A stretch of 64,000 nucleotides of DNA. Origin: Kuafuiihalomonas sp964473255. GTDB taxonomy: Bacteria; Myxococcota; Kuafuiibacteriia; Kuafuiibacteriales; Kuafuiibacteriaceae. Under the pieces are notes generated by a model. That model did not search any database, had not been told where the DNA came from, and saw nothing but the letters and a program-made list of their open reading frames with translations. The stretch lies in the NCBI GenBank assembly GCA_964473255.1, contig CAYYOT010000013.1, positions 1 through 64,000 on the forward strand. The letters are read 5' to 3'. How positions within the stretch are numbered: position 1 is the first letter of the stretch; each line of letters opens with the position of its first letter. Shown here in pieces: positions 18,425 to 27,823 of the stretch. A program made the position numbers and the translations under genes.

Positions 18425-19111
18425 TCACTCCACCACCGGTCGCAAGAGGCCTTCCGTCATGGTCAAACGGCGGGGCATCCGCTGGGCCAGCTCCGAACGA
18501 TGCGTCACCAAAACGACGGTCAATCCGAGCTCGCGATTCATGTCATCCAGCAGCTCGTGGATTCCTTCGGCCGTGGCCTCATCGAGATTCCCCGTCGGCT
18601 CGTCGGCGAGGATCATTCGCGGCTCCATGATGAGAGCGCGGGCGATCGAGACCCGCTGCTGCTCCCCGCCGGACAGCTCCCCGGGTCGATGCAAGGACCG
18701 GTCGCTCAGTCCCACTCGGTCGAGCATCGCCAGCGCCCGCCGCTCGGCGCTCGGCGGTGGGACACGCTGGATCATGGCCGGCATCATGACGTTCTCCAGC
18801 GCCGAGAACTCTGGGAGCAGGTGATGAAACTGAAAGACGAAACCGATTGTGCGGTTGCGGAAGGCGGCCAGCCGCGCCGAGGGAAGCCGAAAGACGTCCT
18901 CGCCCTCGAAGAAGACGCGCCCCCTCGTGGGCTGATCCAGCGTTCCCAGCACGTGCAGGAACGTCGACTTCCCCGAGCCCGACGCACCGATGATGGAGAC
19001 GCGCTCGCGAGCGCGGATGTCGATCTCGATTCCGCGAAGGACGTGGAGTCTTTGGTCTTCGAGCCAGTACTCCTTGTGGAGCTCTTCGATGCGTACCAGC
19101 GGCTCACTCAT
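18425..19111 (-). CDS. lolD: Lipoprotein-releasing system ATPase LolD
   Basis: 228 residues, the usual size. The ATPase energises release of outer-membrane lipoproteins from the inner membrane to LolA. It shows Walker A (GASGSGKST), a Q-loop (FVFQFHHLLPEFSALENVMMP, with the LolD-typical FQFHHLLPEF), the ABC signature LSGGEQQR and Walker B ILADEPTGNLD. Its ATG overlaps the end of the permease gene by 8 bases, so the two are translationally coupled. The many lipoproteins encoded nearby are its expected cargo. Confidence 0.93.
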   Translation of the reverse strand: MSEPLVRIEELHKEYWLEDQRLHVLRGIEIDIRARERVSIIGASGSGKSTFLHVLGTLDQPTRGRVFFEGEDVFRLPSARLAAFRNRTIGFVFQFHHLLPEFSALENVMMPAMIQRVPPPSAERRALAMLDRVGLSDRSLHRPGELSGGEQQRVSIARALIMEPRMILADEPTGNLDEATAEGIHELLDDMNRELGLTVVLVTHRSELAQRMPRRLTMTEGLLRPVVE

Positions 19112-21242
19112 CGCGGAGACCCTGGACTGGATAGAGCTGGGCGGCGGTCATCGCCGGGTAGATGGTGGCGAGATAGCTGATGATCACGGCCGCGAGGGCG
19201 ATGATGGATATCTCTCTCTGGTCGAGGACCACCGGGAGCTTCTCGATGTAAAAGACGCGGTCATCGAGTGGAAAGCCGACCGTTTGCAGAATCCAGCAGA
19301 CGACGATCCCGAGGACGACGCCCAAGACCGCTCCGCCGACCCCGACGAACAATCCTTGAATGACGAAGACCTTCATGATCGAGGCGTCGCTCGCTCCCAT
19401 GGACTTCAAGATGGCGATCTCCTTTCCTCGCTGTAAGACGATCATGACGAGGGTGGCGACGATGAGGAACGAGGCTACGGTAACGATCATGGCCAAGACG
19501 ACGAACATCGCGATCTTCTCCAGCAGAAGCGCGGAGAACAGCTCCCGGTTCATGTCCCGCCAGTCCCGGACGGTATAGGGGGCTCCTCCCAGGCGTCCGC
19601 GAATCGACTCGACGGACCGTGAGGTTCGGTCGACCTCGGCGATCTTGATCTCCACGCCGGTGGCACGCTCCGGAAGTCCAAAGAAGCGCTGCGCGTCGTC
19701 CATCGCGACGTACGAAAACTTCGCGTCGTACTCGTACATGCCGGAAAAGAAGACGCCGGCGATGCGGAAGCGGCGAAGTTTGGGCATCGGCCCCATGGGA
19801 CCGATGTCGTCGGAGACGGGCGATACCAGCTTGACCACGTCGCCCACGTAGGCGCTGAGCATCCGCGCCAGCTCTCGACCAACGATGATGCCCGGCAGTA
19901 CGCGTCCGCAGGGCGCCGGCCCGGCCGAAGCGGTCTCCGACGGAGGAGGCGGCACGGGCGGGTCGGTCAGCGCCGCCGTGGAGGTGGTGGCGGAGGCCGT
20001 ACCCGGACTGGGAGGGCCGCGCCATCGACGGCGCGATGGACACGCGCCGGGGATCATCGACGGATCGGACAGATATTCGACCGAGCCTCGCAGGACGTCT
20101 TTCGAGAGCTCCGCGATCGATGCACGGTTGTTCGGGTCGAGCCCCTTCACGATCGTCCCGGACAGACTGATGTCGGTACTGATCATGGCATCGCCCAGCA
20201 CGAAAGCGGCCGCCGATGTCACTCCCTCGACGCTGCGGGCCTGCTCCTCGACCTCGGCGAACTCGACGAAGTCATCGCCGTGCTTGCCGACGACGATGTG
20301 GGCATGGGCGGCGAGGATCTTGGACTTCAAGTCGGCCTCGAAGCCGCTCATGATCGACAAGACGATGATCAGCGCCATTACGCCCAGGCAGACGCCCACC
20401 ACGGCAACGACGGTCACGATACCCACGAATCCGTCGCGGCGATGGGCCTTGAGGTAGCGTAGGGCCAGCCGAGCCTCGACCCCGAAGCCCGGATCCCAGC
20501 GCCCACCCCCGAAAAACAAAAAGCCCAGACTTCCTCCAACGGCAAAGAACGCGGACAGAGCGAGCGCGGGGAACAGGCCCAGCGCGACCAAAATCTGCTC
20601 GGCCGGCGCGTCGAATGCCGCGAGCCACTCCGCTGGTCCCAGGGCCACGGCCAAGAAGAGCCCGAAGCCGAGGATCGCGACGATCACGCCGATCTCGACG
20701 ATCGCCAGCGTGCGTCTCGCGACCGAGACGCCGAAGCCCACCAGCGCAGCGTCGAGCAGTGCGCCCACCGCGATGAGCCCCGCGATCTGCTCCGGTTCGA
20801 CATAGAGACGCCTCGCCATCAAGACCCAGCCCCAGGTGAGTCCGCCCCACGCGAAAGCGCCGAGCACCGAGGTTCCGAGGCCCGCGACGTCCGAACGCCG
20901 ACCCATGGACCAGCCGGAGACCAGAAAGGCCGCCGGACCGGCGATGGTCGCCGCGAACGACCAGGCGCCTTCGCTGGGAGCCGAAAGCTCGGGAGTCGTA
21001 AAGATGGCGATCTGACCGATCACCCCGAGCGCCAGACCAGGCAGAAGCAGCACGCCGGGGCGCTCGCGAGTCCAGCCCAGACCGAAGCCGGCGACGAAGC
21101 AGACCAGCGCCAGCAGCCCGCCCCCAGCGGCGTAGCCCCGCGTGGGGTCGATGCCCGCGCCGATGGCGAGGTGGGTCACCGGCTGCAGGCCAAGGATGAC
21201 CGCCGCGGCAACGCCCCCGATGATGAGGGTTCGGACGAGCAA
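19104..21242 (-). CDS. lolC: LolC/LolE-type permease with an added N-terminal membrane domain
   Basis: 712 residues; LolC and LolE normally have about 400. The first ~245 residues contain about seven hydrophobic segments unrelated to the usual permease. The LolC/E core starts at ARLALRYLKAHRRDGFVGIV, followed by its first membrane segment, a periplasmic MacB-like domain (SGFEADLKSKILAAHAHIVV) and three C-terminal FtsX membrane segments (MSL-like VATLVMIVLQRGKEIAILKSMGAS is the diagnostic loop region, in two parts: VMIVLQRGKEIA and ILKSMGAS). A Pro/Ser/Ala-rich insert lies near residues 400-445. The start is TTG, two bases after the lysS stop; another start is possible. As no second permease gene is seen, the complex may be a homodimer (LolF-like). 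Confidence 0.85.
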   Translation of the reverse strand: MLVRTLIIGGVAAAVILGLQPVTHLAIGAGIDPTRGYAAGGGLLALVCFVAGFGLGWTRERPGVLLLPGLALGVIGQIAIFTTPELSAPSEGAWSFAATIAGPAAFLVSGWSMGRRSDVAGLGTSVLGAFAWGGLTWGWVLMARRLYVEPEQIAGLIAVGALLDAALVGFGVSVARRTLAIVEIGVIVAILGFGLFLAVALGPAEWLAAFDAPAEQILVALGLFPALALSAFFAVGGSLGFLFFGGGRWDPGFGVEARLALRYLKAHRRDGFVGIVTVVAVVGVCLGVMALIIVLSIMSGFEADLKSKILAAHAHIVVGKHGDDFVEFAEVEEQARSVEGVTSAAAFVLGDAMISTDISLSGTIVKGLDPNNRASIAELSKDVLRGSVEYLSDPSMIPGACPSRRRWRGPPSPGTASATTSTAALTDPPVPPPPSETASAGPAPCGRVLPGIIVGRELARMLSAYVGDVVKLVSPVSDDIGPMGPMPKLRRFRIAGVFFSGMYEYDAKFSYVAMDDAQRFFGLPERATGVEIKIAEVDRTSRSVESIRGRLGGAPYTVRDWRDMNRELFSALLLEKIAMFVVLAMIVTVASFLIVATLVMIVLQRGKEIAILKSMGASDASIMKVFVIQGLFVGVGGAVLGVVLGIVVCWILQTVGFPLDDRVFYIEKLPVVLDQREISIIALAAVIISYLATIYPAMTAAQLYPVQGLRDE

Positions 21243-21243
21243 T

Positions 21244-22743
<1,500 letters not shown>

Positions 22744-22868
22744 GGGCGGGGATTACACAGCCCCCAGGACCTCGGTCAAACGAAACGAATTTCCACCCGG
22801 TGGCGCCCATGATGCGTCCAGCGCACTCCCGGCTTGCGCCGCTGACGCCCCGCGGGCATGACCCCCGC

Positions 22869-24548
22869 ATGGCGGCCGAGTTCGTCTACACCATGCAGAA
22901 CGTCCGGAAGGCGCATCCGGGCAAAGAAATCATCAAGGACCTGACGCTGGCGTTCCTCCCCGGGGCCAAGATCGGCGTCCTGGGCGTGAACGGAGCGGGC
23001 AAGAGTACGCTCTTGCGGATCATGGCGGGCGTGGACACCGAGTTCACGGGGGAAGCCGGTCCCGGCAAAGGCGTGCGGGTCGGCTTTTTGACCCAGGAGC
23101 CCGAGCTCGATTCCACCAAGACCGTCCGCGAGAATGTCGAGGAGGGCCTCGGCGAGATCCGCGACGTGATGCGCGAGTTCGAGGAGCTCTCGGCCAAGCT
23201 CGGCGAGCCCATGAGCGACGACGAGATGCAGGCGCTGCTCGACCAGCAAGCCGAGCTTCAGGACAAGATCGATGCCGCCAACGGCTGGGAGCTGGAGAGC
23301 ACCCTCGAGCGCGCCATGGACGCGCTCCGGTGCCCGCCCGGCGACCTCCCGGTCACGAATCTTTCGGGCGGCGAGCGCCGCCGAGTCGCCCTGTGTCGGA
23401 TCCTGCTGGAAAAGCCGGACCTCCTCCTCCTCGACGAGCCGACGAACCACCTGGACGCCGAGTCCGTCGCTTGGCTCGAACACCACCTCGCCGACTATCC
23501 GGGCACCGTGGTGGCCGTGACCCATTATCGGTACTTCCTCGACAACGTGGCCGGGTGGATTCTCGAGCTGGACCGGGGATCCGGGATCCCCTGGAAAGGC
23601 AATTACTCCTCCTGGCTCGAGCAGAAGAGTAAGCGGCTGGAGAAAGAGGAGAAGCAAGCGAGCGCTCGACGCCGCACGCTGGAGCGGGAACTTGAGTGGG
23701 TCAAACAATCCCCGCGAGCGCGTCAGGCCAAGAGCAAGGCGCGGCTGAAGAAGTACGACGAGCTCGTCAACGAGGCCACCCAGGATCGCGTGCAGGAGAT
23801 CGAGATTCCCATCCCGCCGGGACCGCGCCTCGGAGACCTCGTCGTCGAGGCTCAAGGCATCACGAAAGCCTACGGAGACAAGCTCCTCTTCGAGGACCTC
23901 TCGTTCAAATTGCCGCCCGGAGCCATCGTGGGTGTCATCGGCGCCAACGGCGCGGGCAAGACCACCCTGTTTCGGATGTTGACCGGCGAAGAGAAGGCCG
24001 ACGATGGCGCCCTGAAGCTCGGGGACACCACGAAGTTCGCCTACGTCGATCAGAGTCGCGACTCCCTCGATCCGGAGCGCGCGCTCTGGGAGGAGATCGC
24101 CGACGGTGAGGACGAGATCGAAATCGGGAAACGCAAGCTTCCGGCCCGCTCCTATGCCGCCTCCTTTGGCTTCAAGGGCAAGGACCAGCAGAAGCTCGTC
24201 GGAAGCCTATCCGGCGGGGAGCGGAACCGCGTCCAGCTGGCCAAGCTCCTCAAGAGCGGCGGAAACGTTCTCCTGCTCGACGAACCGACCAACGACCTCG
24301 ACGTCGACACGCTGCGAGCCCTCGAGGACGCCCTCCTCCAGTTCGCCGGCTGCGTGGTGGTGATCTCCCATGACCGATGGTTCCTGGACCGGATCGCGAC
24401 GCATATCTTGGCCTTCGAGGGCGATAGTCAGGTGACTTTCTTCGAAGGGAACTTCGAGGACTATGAGAAGGACAAGAAGCAGCGATTGGGCAAAGAGGCG
24501 GACATTCCGCATCGGATCAAGTATCGCCGGCTCACCGCACAGAACTAG
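22869..24548 (+). CDS. ettA: ABC-F translation factor EttA
   Basis: 559 residues; E. coli EttA has 555. EttA binds the ribosomal E site and gates elongation according to the ATP/ADP ratio. It has two ABC domains with Walker A GVNGAGKST and GANGAGKTT, signatures LSGGERRR and LSGGERNR, and Walker B LLLDEPTNHLD and LLLDEPTNDLD. The EttA-type arm (about residues 95-135) and the charged P-site linker with KSKRLEKEEKQ and RQAKSKARLKKYDEL are present, and the C-terminus reads GKEADIPHRIKYRRL. ATG 22869 is chosen over upstream in-frame ATGs because MAAEFVYTMQNVRKAHPGKE matches known N-termini. Confidence 0.95.
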   Translation: MAAEFVYTMQNVRKAHPGKEIIKDLTLAFLPGAKIGVLGVNGAGKSTLLRIMAGVDTEFTGEAGPGKGVRVGFLTQEPELDSTKTVRENVEEGLGEIRDVMREFEELSAKLGEPMSDDEMQALLDQQAELQDKIDAANGWELESTLERAMDALRCPPGDLPVTNLSGGERRRVALCRILLEKPDLLLLDEPTNHLDAESVAWLEHHLADYPGTVVAVTHYRYFLDNVAGWILELDRGSGIPWKGNYSSWLEQKSKRLEKEEKQASARRRTLERELEWVKQSPRARQAKSKARLKKYDELVNEATQDRVQEIEIPIPPGPRLGDLVVEAQGITKAYGDKLLFEDLSFKLPPGAIVGVIGANGAGKTTLFRMLTGEEKADDGALKLGDTTKFAYVDQSRDSLDPERALWEEIADGEDEIEIGKRKLPARSYAASFGFKGKDQQKLVGSLSGGERNRVQLAKLLKSGGNVLLLDEPTNDLDVDTLRALEDALLQFAGCVVVISHDRWFLDRIATHILAFEGDSQVTFFEGNFEDYEKDKKQRLGKEADIPHRIKYRRLTAQN

Positions 24549-24554
24549 CGCCCC

Positions 24555-25454
24555 TCAAAGGAGGATGCCGGCCTCGTTCGGTCTGGGGATCGGAGGCAGT
24601 TCGTTTTCACCGATCTCCTCCAGGAGGTTGTTCTCGATGGTGCGCGAAAGGGCTAGCAGCGGCAGACCGTTGTAGTAGGTGCTGAAGGGGTCTTCCAAAA
24701 CGCGTCCGGCCTCGCTGATCAGAACAAAGGCGAGCGTCACCAGAAGATTGATGGGCACGGTCAGCCACCCCACGGTGTCGACGATGGCCAGCGGGAACAA
24801 ACAGCCGAAAGCGAGGACCAGGCGGTTGGCGATGAAACCGTAGCCCAAGGGAAAAGGCGTCTTCTTGATGCGTTCGCAGCCCCCCTGAACGTTCAGCATC
24901 TCGCGGAAGCTCTCGTCGAAGGACCGCAGGCGATCCTCGGACAGCTCGTCATGGTCGGCCGAAGCCGTCACCGCCTTGAAGTTCATGTCGACCAGCGCGT
25001 GTGTAGGGCTGCTTCGGTCCCAAACGAAGTCCGGCGCGACGTCGGTGTAGCGCTTGAGATCGGCGTCCGACCGGGGATCTTCGAGGCGCAGCAAGACCCG
25101 TAGCGCGTGGACGTAGGCGATGTGCCGCCGCACGAGCAGTCTCGCTTCGTCCGGTTTTTTGGGGGCGAGGTAAGACTGCACTTCGGTGCTGAACTGCCGG
25201 GAGACGTTGACCATCCGCCCCCACAGCTTTCGGCCCTCCCACCACCGGTCGTACGCCGAGTTGCTTCGAAAGCTCACGAAGATGCCGATCGCCCCGCCCA
25301 CGACGGCGAGCGGAAGTCCGGGAAGGGTCACCCACTCGAAGTTGTAGACTTCGTGTAGGAGCGTGATGAGGAACGCCGCTCCCCCGAAGAGGAGGCCGCT
25401 CTTCCACTGCCAAAGCAAAATACGGAGCACCGAGCCCCGGGTACTGACCATCAT
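24555..25454 (-). CDS. Bestrophin-family anion channel (UPF0187)
   Basis: About 300 residues. The family forms pentameric inner-membrane chloride or bicarbonate channels. Hydrophobic segments lie near residues 15-50 (LLWQWKSGLLFGGAAFLITLL, read in two halves, then LPLAVVGGAIGIFVSFR). The hallmark is RSNSAYDRWWEGRKLWG just after the first membrane pair. Further membrane segments are near 215-255 (PINLLVTLAFVLIS), and the Asp/Glu-rich region EDPFSTYYNGLPL corresponds to the family's conserved C-terminal stretch. The frame begins at TTG 25487, but tandem ATG codons at 25454/25451 are better starts; no strong ribosome site is seen. It converges on ettA. Confidence 0.85.
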   Translation of the reverse strand: MMVSTRGSVLRILLWQWKSGLLFGGAAFLITLLHEVYNFEWVTLPGLPLAVVGGAIGIFVSFRSNSAYDRWWEGRKLWGRMVNVSRQFSTEVQSYLAPKKPDEARLLVRRHIAYVHALRVLLRLEDPRSDADLKRYTDVAPDFVWDRSSPTHALVDMNFKAVTASADHDELSEDRLRSFDESFREMLNVQGGCERIKKTPFPLGYGFIANRLVLAFGCLFPLAIVDTVGWLTVPINLLVTLAFVLISEAGRVLEDPFSTYYNGLPLLALSRTIENNLLEEIGENELPPIPRPNEAGILL

Positions 25455-25549
25455 GGTGCGGGCACCGATAGCGGGCCGCGGGCCCAAAGTCAGCGGCCCG
25501 ACCCGGGCACCCCTTCCCCGGAGCCGCGAGTCGCGAGAACATCCCCACC

Positions 25550-26902
25550 GTGAATCGGATGGGTCGCTACCTTCTGCTCCGGCGGCTCGCGACCGGCGGC
25601 ATGGGTGAGATCATCCTTGCCGAGCAAACCGGTCTATCCGGCTTCTCCAAGCGCGTGGTGATCAAGCGCATCCGCTCCGACTTGGCCGTCGACACCGACT
25701 ACGTTCGCCTCTTCCTCAATGAGGCGCGAACCGGATCCTTTCTCAATCACCCGAACATCGTTCATGTGCTCGACGTGGGCCACGACGACGACCAGCTCTA
25801 TCTCGTTTTGGAGTACGTCGACGGGATCGACCTCAAGCGCCTGACGCGCCGAGCTTCGCTCGCCGGTCACGCCCTGTCCGGACCGACCCTGGCCGCGCTG
25901 TCGCTCGACGTCTTGGAAGCGCTCAGCTGGGCGCATACGCGGAGTCCCATCACCGAGAGCCCGATCATCCACCGGGACATCAGCCCCGAAAATCTACTCG
26001 TCACGCGCGGCGCCAAGGTGAAGGTTCTCGACTTCGGTCTCGCCAAGTGGTGGCCATCCAGCACCACCGTTCCGTCCCTCGAAGGCCGGATGATCTTCGG
26101 CAAGGTTCGGTACATGCCACCCGAGCAGCTCAAAGGTCATCCGATCGATGCTCGGGCCGACCTCTATTCCCTCGGGGCGGTCCTCTACGAAGCGCTGTCT
26201 GGGCACCTTCCTTTCGGTCGGGGCAGCGCCAGCCAAATCCTGGAGCGCATTCGCTCGGGTCTCCCGCCGCCGCCGACCGTCGATTGGAGGGAGCCGGACC
26301 CGGCACTCGACGATCTCATCGCGAAAGCCCTGGCCCCTCGGCCCGAGGACCGGTTCCCTTCCGCCGAAGCGATGCGGTCCGCGTTCGTCGAGTACCTCCG
26401 CGATCGGAATCGGGTGCTTCCGCTCGAGCGGCTGCGCCGACTGCTCCAGCCCAGTAGTCGCTCCCCCGAGTTCGACTCCGGACCGGCGGAGCCCCTATCG
26501 CCGACGGTGCTCGACCTCCCGGTCGCCGAGCGCTGCGGTAAGTGCGGAGGGGAGCTGCGAGCCTTCGTCCTCGATGACCTGATCCTGGACCAATGCCAGT
26601 CGTGTCAGGGCGTGTGGGTCGACCGCGCCGAGCTCGACCGGATCCTGGGACACGGGCTCTCCGGCCGGCTGGAAGCGGCGAGCGCAGACCGCGCTCTCCC
26701 CGACCTCGACCCAGTGCTCGGCTCGTGTCCCGTCGACCGCGTGGGACTCATGGCGTTTCAGGTTCCCGGGCGCAGCATTTCCCTCGAGGCCTGTCCCCAC
26801 TGCCACGGCATGTGGTTCGACCGCGACGAGCTGGCGGTGCTCCAGGAAGGGCGCGTGGTCAGCTGGCTGCGGAGCCAGCTTTCGTCGCTCGAGGCACCCT
26901 GA
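25550..26902 (+). CDS. Ser/Thr protein kinase with two C-terminal TFIIB-like zinc ribbons
   Basis: 450 residues. The PknB-type kinase domain (about 5-285) shows the glycine loop ATGGMGE, catalytic Lys39 (VVIKRI), HRDISPENLL (Asp143, the myxobacterial variant of HRDLKPEN), DFGLA and the APE-equivalent MPPEQ. The canonical active-site residues are present, so it is probably active. After a short linker come two zf-TFIIB-like ribbons: CGKCGG...CQSCQGVWVDRAELDRIL (from Cys329) and CPVDR...CPHCHGMWFDRDELAVLQ. The start is GTG. There is no transmembrane segment, so it is a soluble kinase. The zinc ribbons may bind a nucleic acid or protein partner; targets are unknown. It converges directly on recR. 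Confidence 0.9.
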   Translation: MNRMGRYLLLRRLATGGMGEIILAEQTGLSGFSKRVVIKRIRSDLAVDTDYVRLFLNEARTGSFLNHPNIVHVLDVGHDDDQLYLVLEYVDGIDLKRLTRRASLAGHALSGPTLAALSLDVLEALSWAHTRSPITESPIIHRDISPENLLVTRGAKVKVLDFGLAKWWPSSTTVPSLEGRMIFGKVRYMPPEQLKGHPIDARADLYSLGAVLYEALSGHLPFGRGSASQILERIRSGLPPPPTVDWREPDPALDDLIAKALAPRPEDRFPSAEAMRSAFVEYLRDRNRVLPLERLRRLLQPSSRSPEFDSGPAEPLSPTVLDLPVAERCGKCGGELRAFVLDDLILDQCQSCQGVWVDRAELDRILGHGLSGRLEAASADRALPDLDPVLGSCPVDRVGLMAFQVPGRSISLEACPHCHGMWFDRDELAVLQEGRVVSWLRSQLSSLEAP

Positions 26903-27511
26903 CTACATGTCGCGGCGGCCGGCCAGAGCGCGGCTGATCGTGGCGGGGTCGGCATATTCGAAGTCACCGCCCATGGGCAGGCCCGATGCGATGCGGGTGA
27001 TCCGGTAGCCCATCGGGGCCAGAACGCGCTGGACATAGAGCGCGGTCGCTTCACCCTCGACGCTGGGATTGGTGGCGAGGATGACTTCTTCCGGCCCGGG
27101 CTGCTCCGTGCGCAGACGCTCGAGGAGCTCCTTCATCTTGAGCTGGTCGGGACCGATTCCCTCGAGGGGAGCGAGGGCGCCGTGGAGCACGTGATACCGT
27201 CCTTCGAACTCCCGCGTTCGTTCGATGGCCCGGAGATCCTGCACCGTCTCCACGATGCACAGGAGACGGTCGTTGCGTCGAGCGTCGCGGCAGACCGAGC
27301 AAAGACTGTCGCTCGTGAGGTTCATACACCGCGAGCAAAAGCGCGTCCGCTCCGAGGCCCCGCGGATGCTCTCGGCGAGCTCCTCGGCGAACTCCCCGCC
27401 TTGGCGCAAAATGAAGAACGCCAGCCGCGTCGCCGTCTTTTCTCCGATGCCGGGCAAACGGCCGAGCGCCTGCACCAGACGGGCGACCGGGTCGACGCTG
27501 GGCTCGCTCAC
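26903..27511 (-). CDS. recR: Recombination mediator RecR
   Basis: 202 residues, the usual size. RecR works with RecO (and RecF) to load RecA on gapped DNA. It shows an N-terminal helix-hairpin-helix (ALGRLPGIGEKTATRLAFF), a C4 zinc finger (CSRCMNLTSDSLCSVC), a Toprim domain (LLCIVETVQDLRAIERTREF, HVLHGALAPLEGIGPDQL) and a C-terminal Walker-B-like tail (RIASGLPMGGDFEYADPATI). Its ATG overlaps the stop of ybaB by 4 bases. It is last in the ffs-dnaX-ybaB-recR arrangement, a very common bacterial gene order. Confidence 0.96.
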   Translation of the reverse strand: MSEPSVDPVARLVQALGRLPGIGEKTATRLAFFILRQGGEFAEELAESIRGASERTRFCSRCMNLTSDSLCSVCRDARRNDRLLCIVETVQDLRAIERTREFEGRYHVLHGALAPLEGIGPDQLKMKELLERLRTEQPGPEEVILATNPSVEGEATALYVQRVLAPMGYRITRIASGLPMGGDFEYADPATISRALAGRRDM

Positions 27512-27822
27512 GCTCCGAATAGACCCGGAAGCTGAAGGCCTCCGGTGACCTTGCTCATCTCCGCCGCCATGTGCTCCTGCGCGCGCTGGAGGGCCTGATT
27601 CGTGGCCGCCATGACGAGGTCCTGGAGCATCTCGACTTCTTCTTTGTCGACGACTTCCGGATCGATGGCGACGGAGAGGATTTCGCCCCGGCCGTTGGCG
27701 GTAACCGAGACCATCTGCCCCCCGGCCGAGCCTTCGACGGTGGCCGCCGCAGCCTCTTCCTTCACCTTCTCGAGCTTGGTCTGCATCTGGCGCGCTTGGC
27801 GCATCATGTCCTGAAGATTCAT
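27508..27822 (-). CDS. ybaB: YbaB/EbfC nucleoid-associated protein
   Basis: 104 residues. A small dimeric DNA-binding protein. It begins with the amphipathic helix MNLQDMMRQARQMQTKLEKV typical of the family, followed by TVEGSAGGQMVSVTANGRG and a helix with DLVMAATNQALQRAQEHMA. It lies one base after dnaX and overlaps recR, as in most bacteria. The normal length and motifs leave little doubt. Confidence 0.95.
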   Translation of the reverse strand: MNLQDMMRQARQMQTKLEKVKEEAAAATVEGSAGGQMVSVTANGRGEILSVAIDPEVVDKEEVEMLQDLVMAATNQALQRAQEHMAAEMSKVTGGLQLPGLFGA

Positions 27823-27823
27823 G

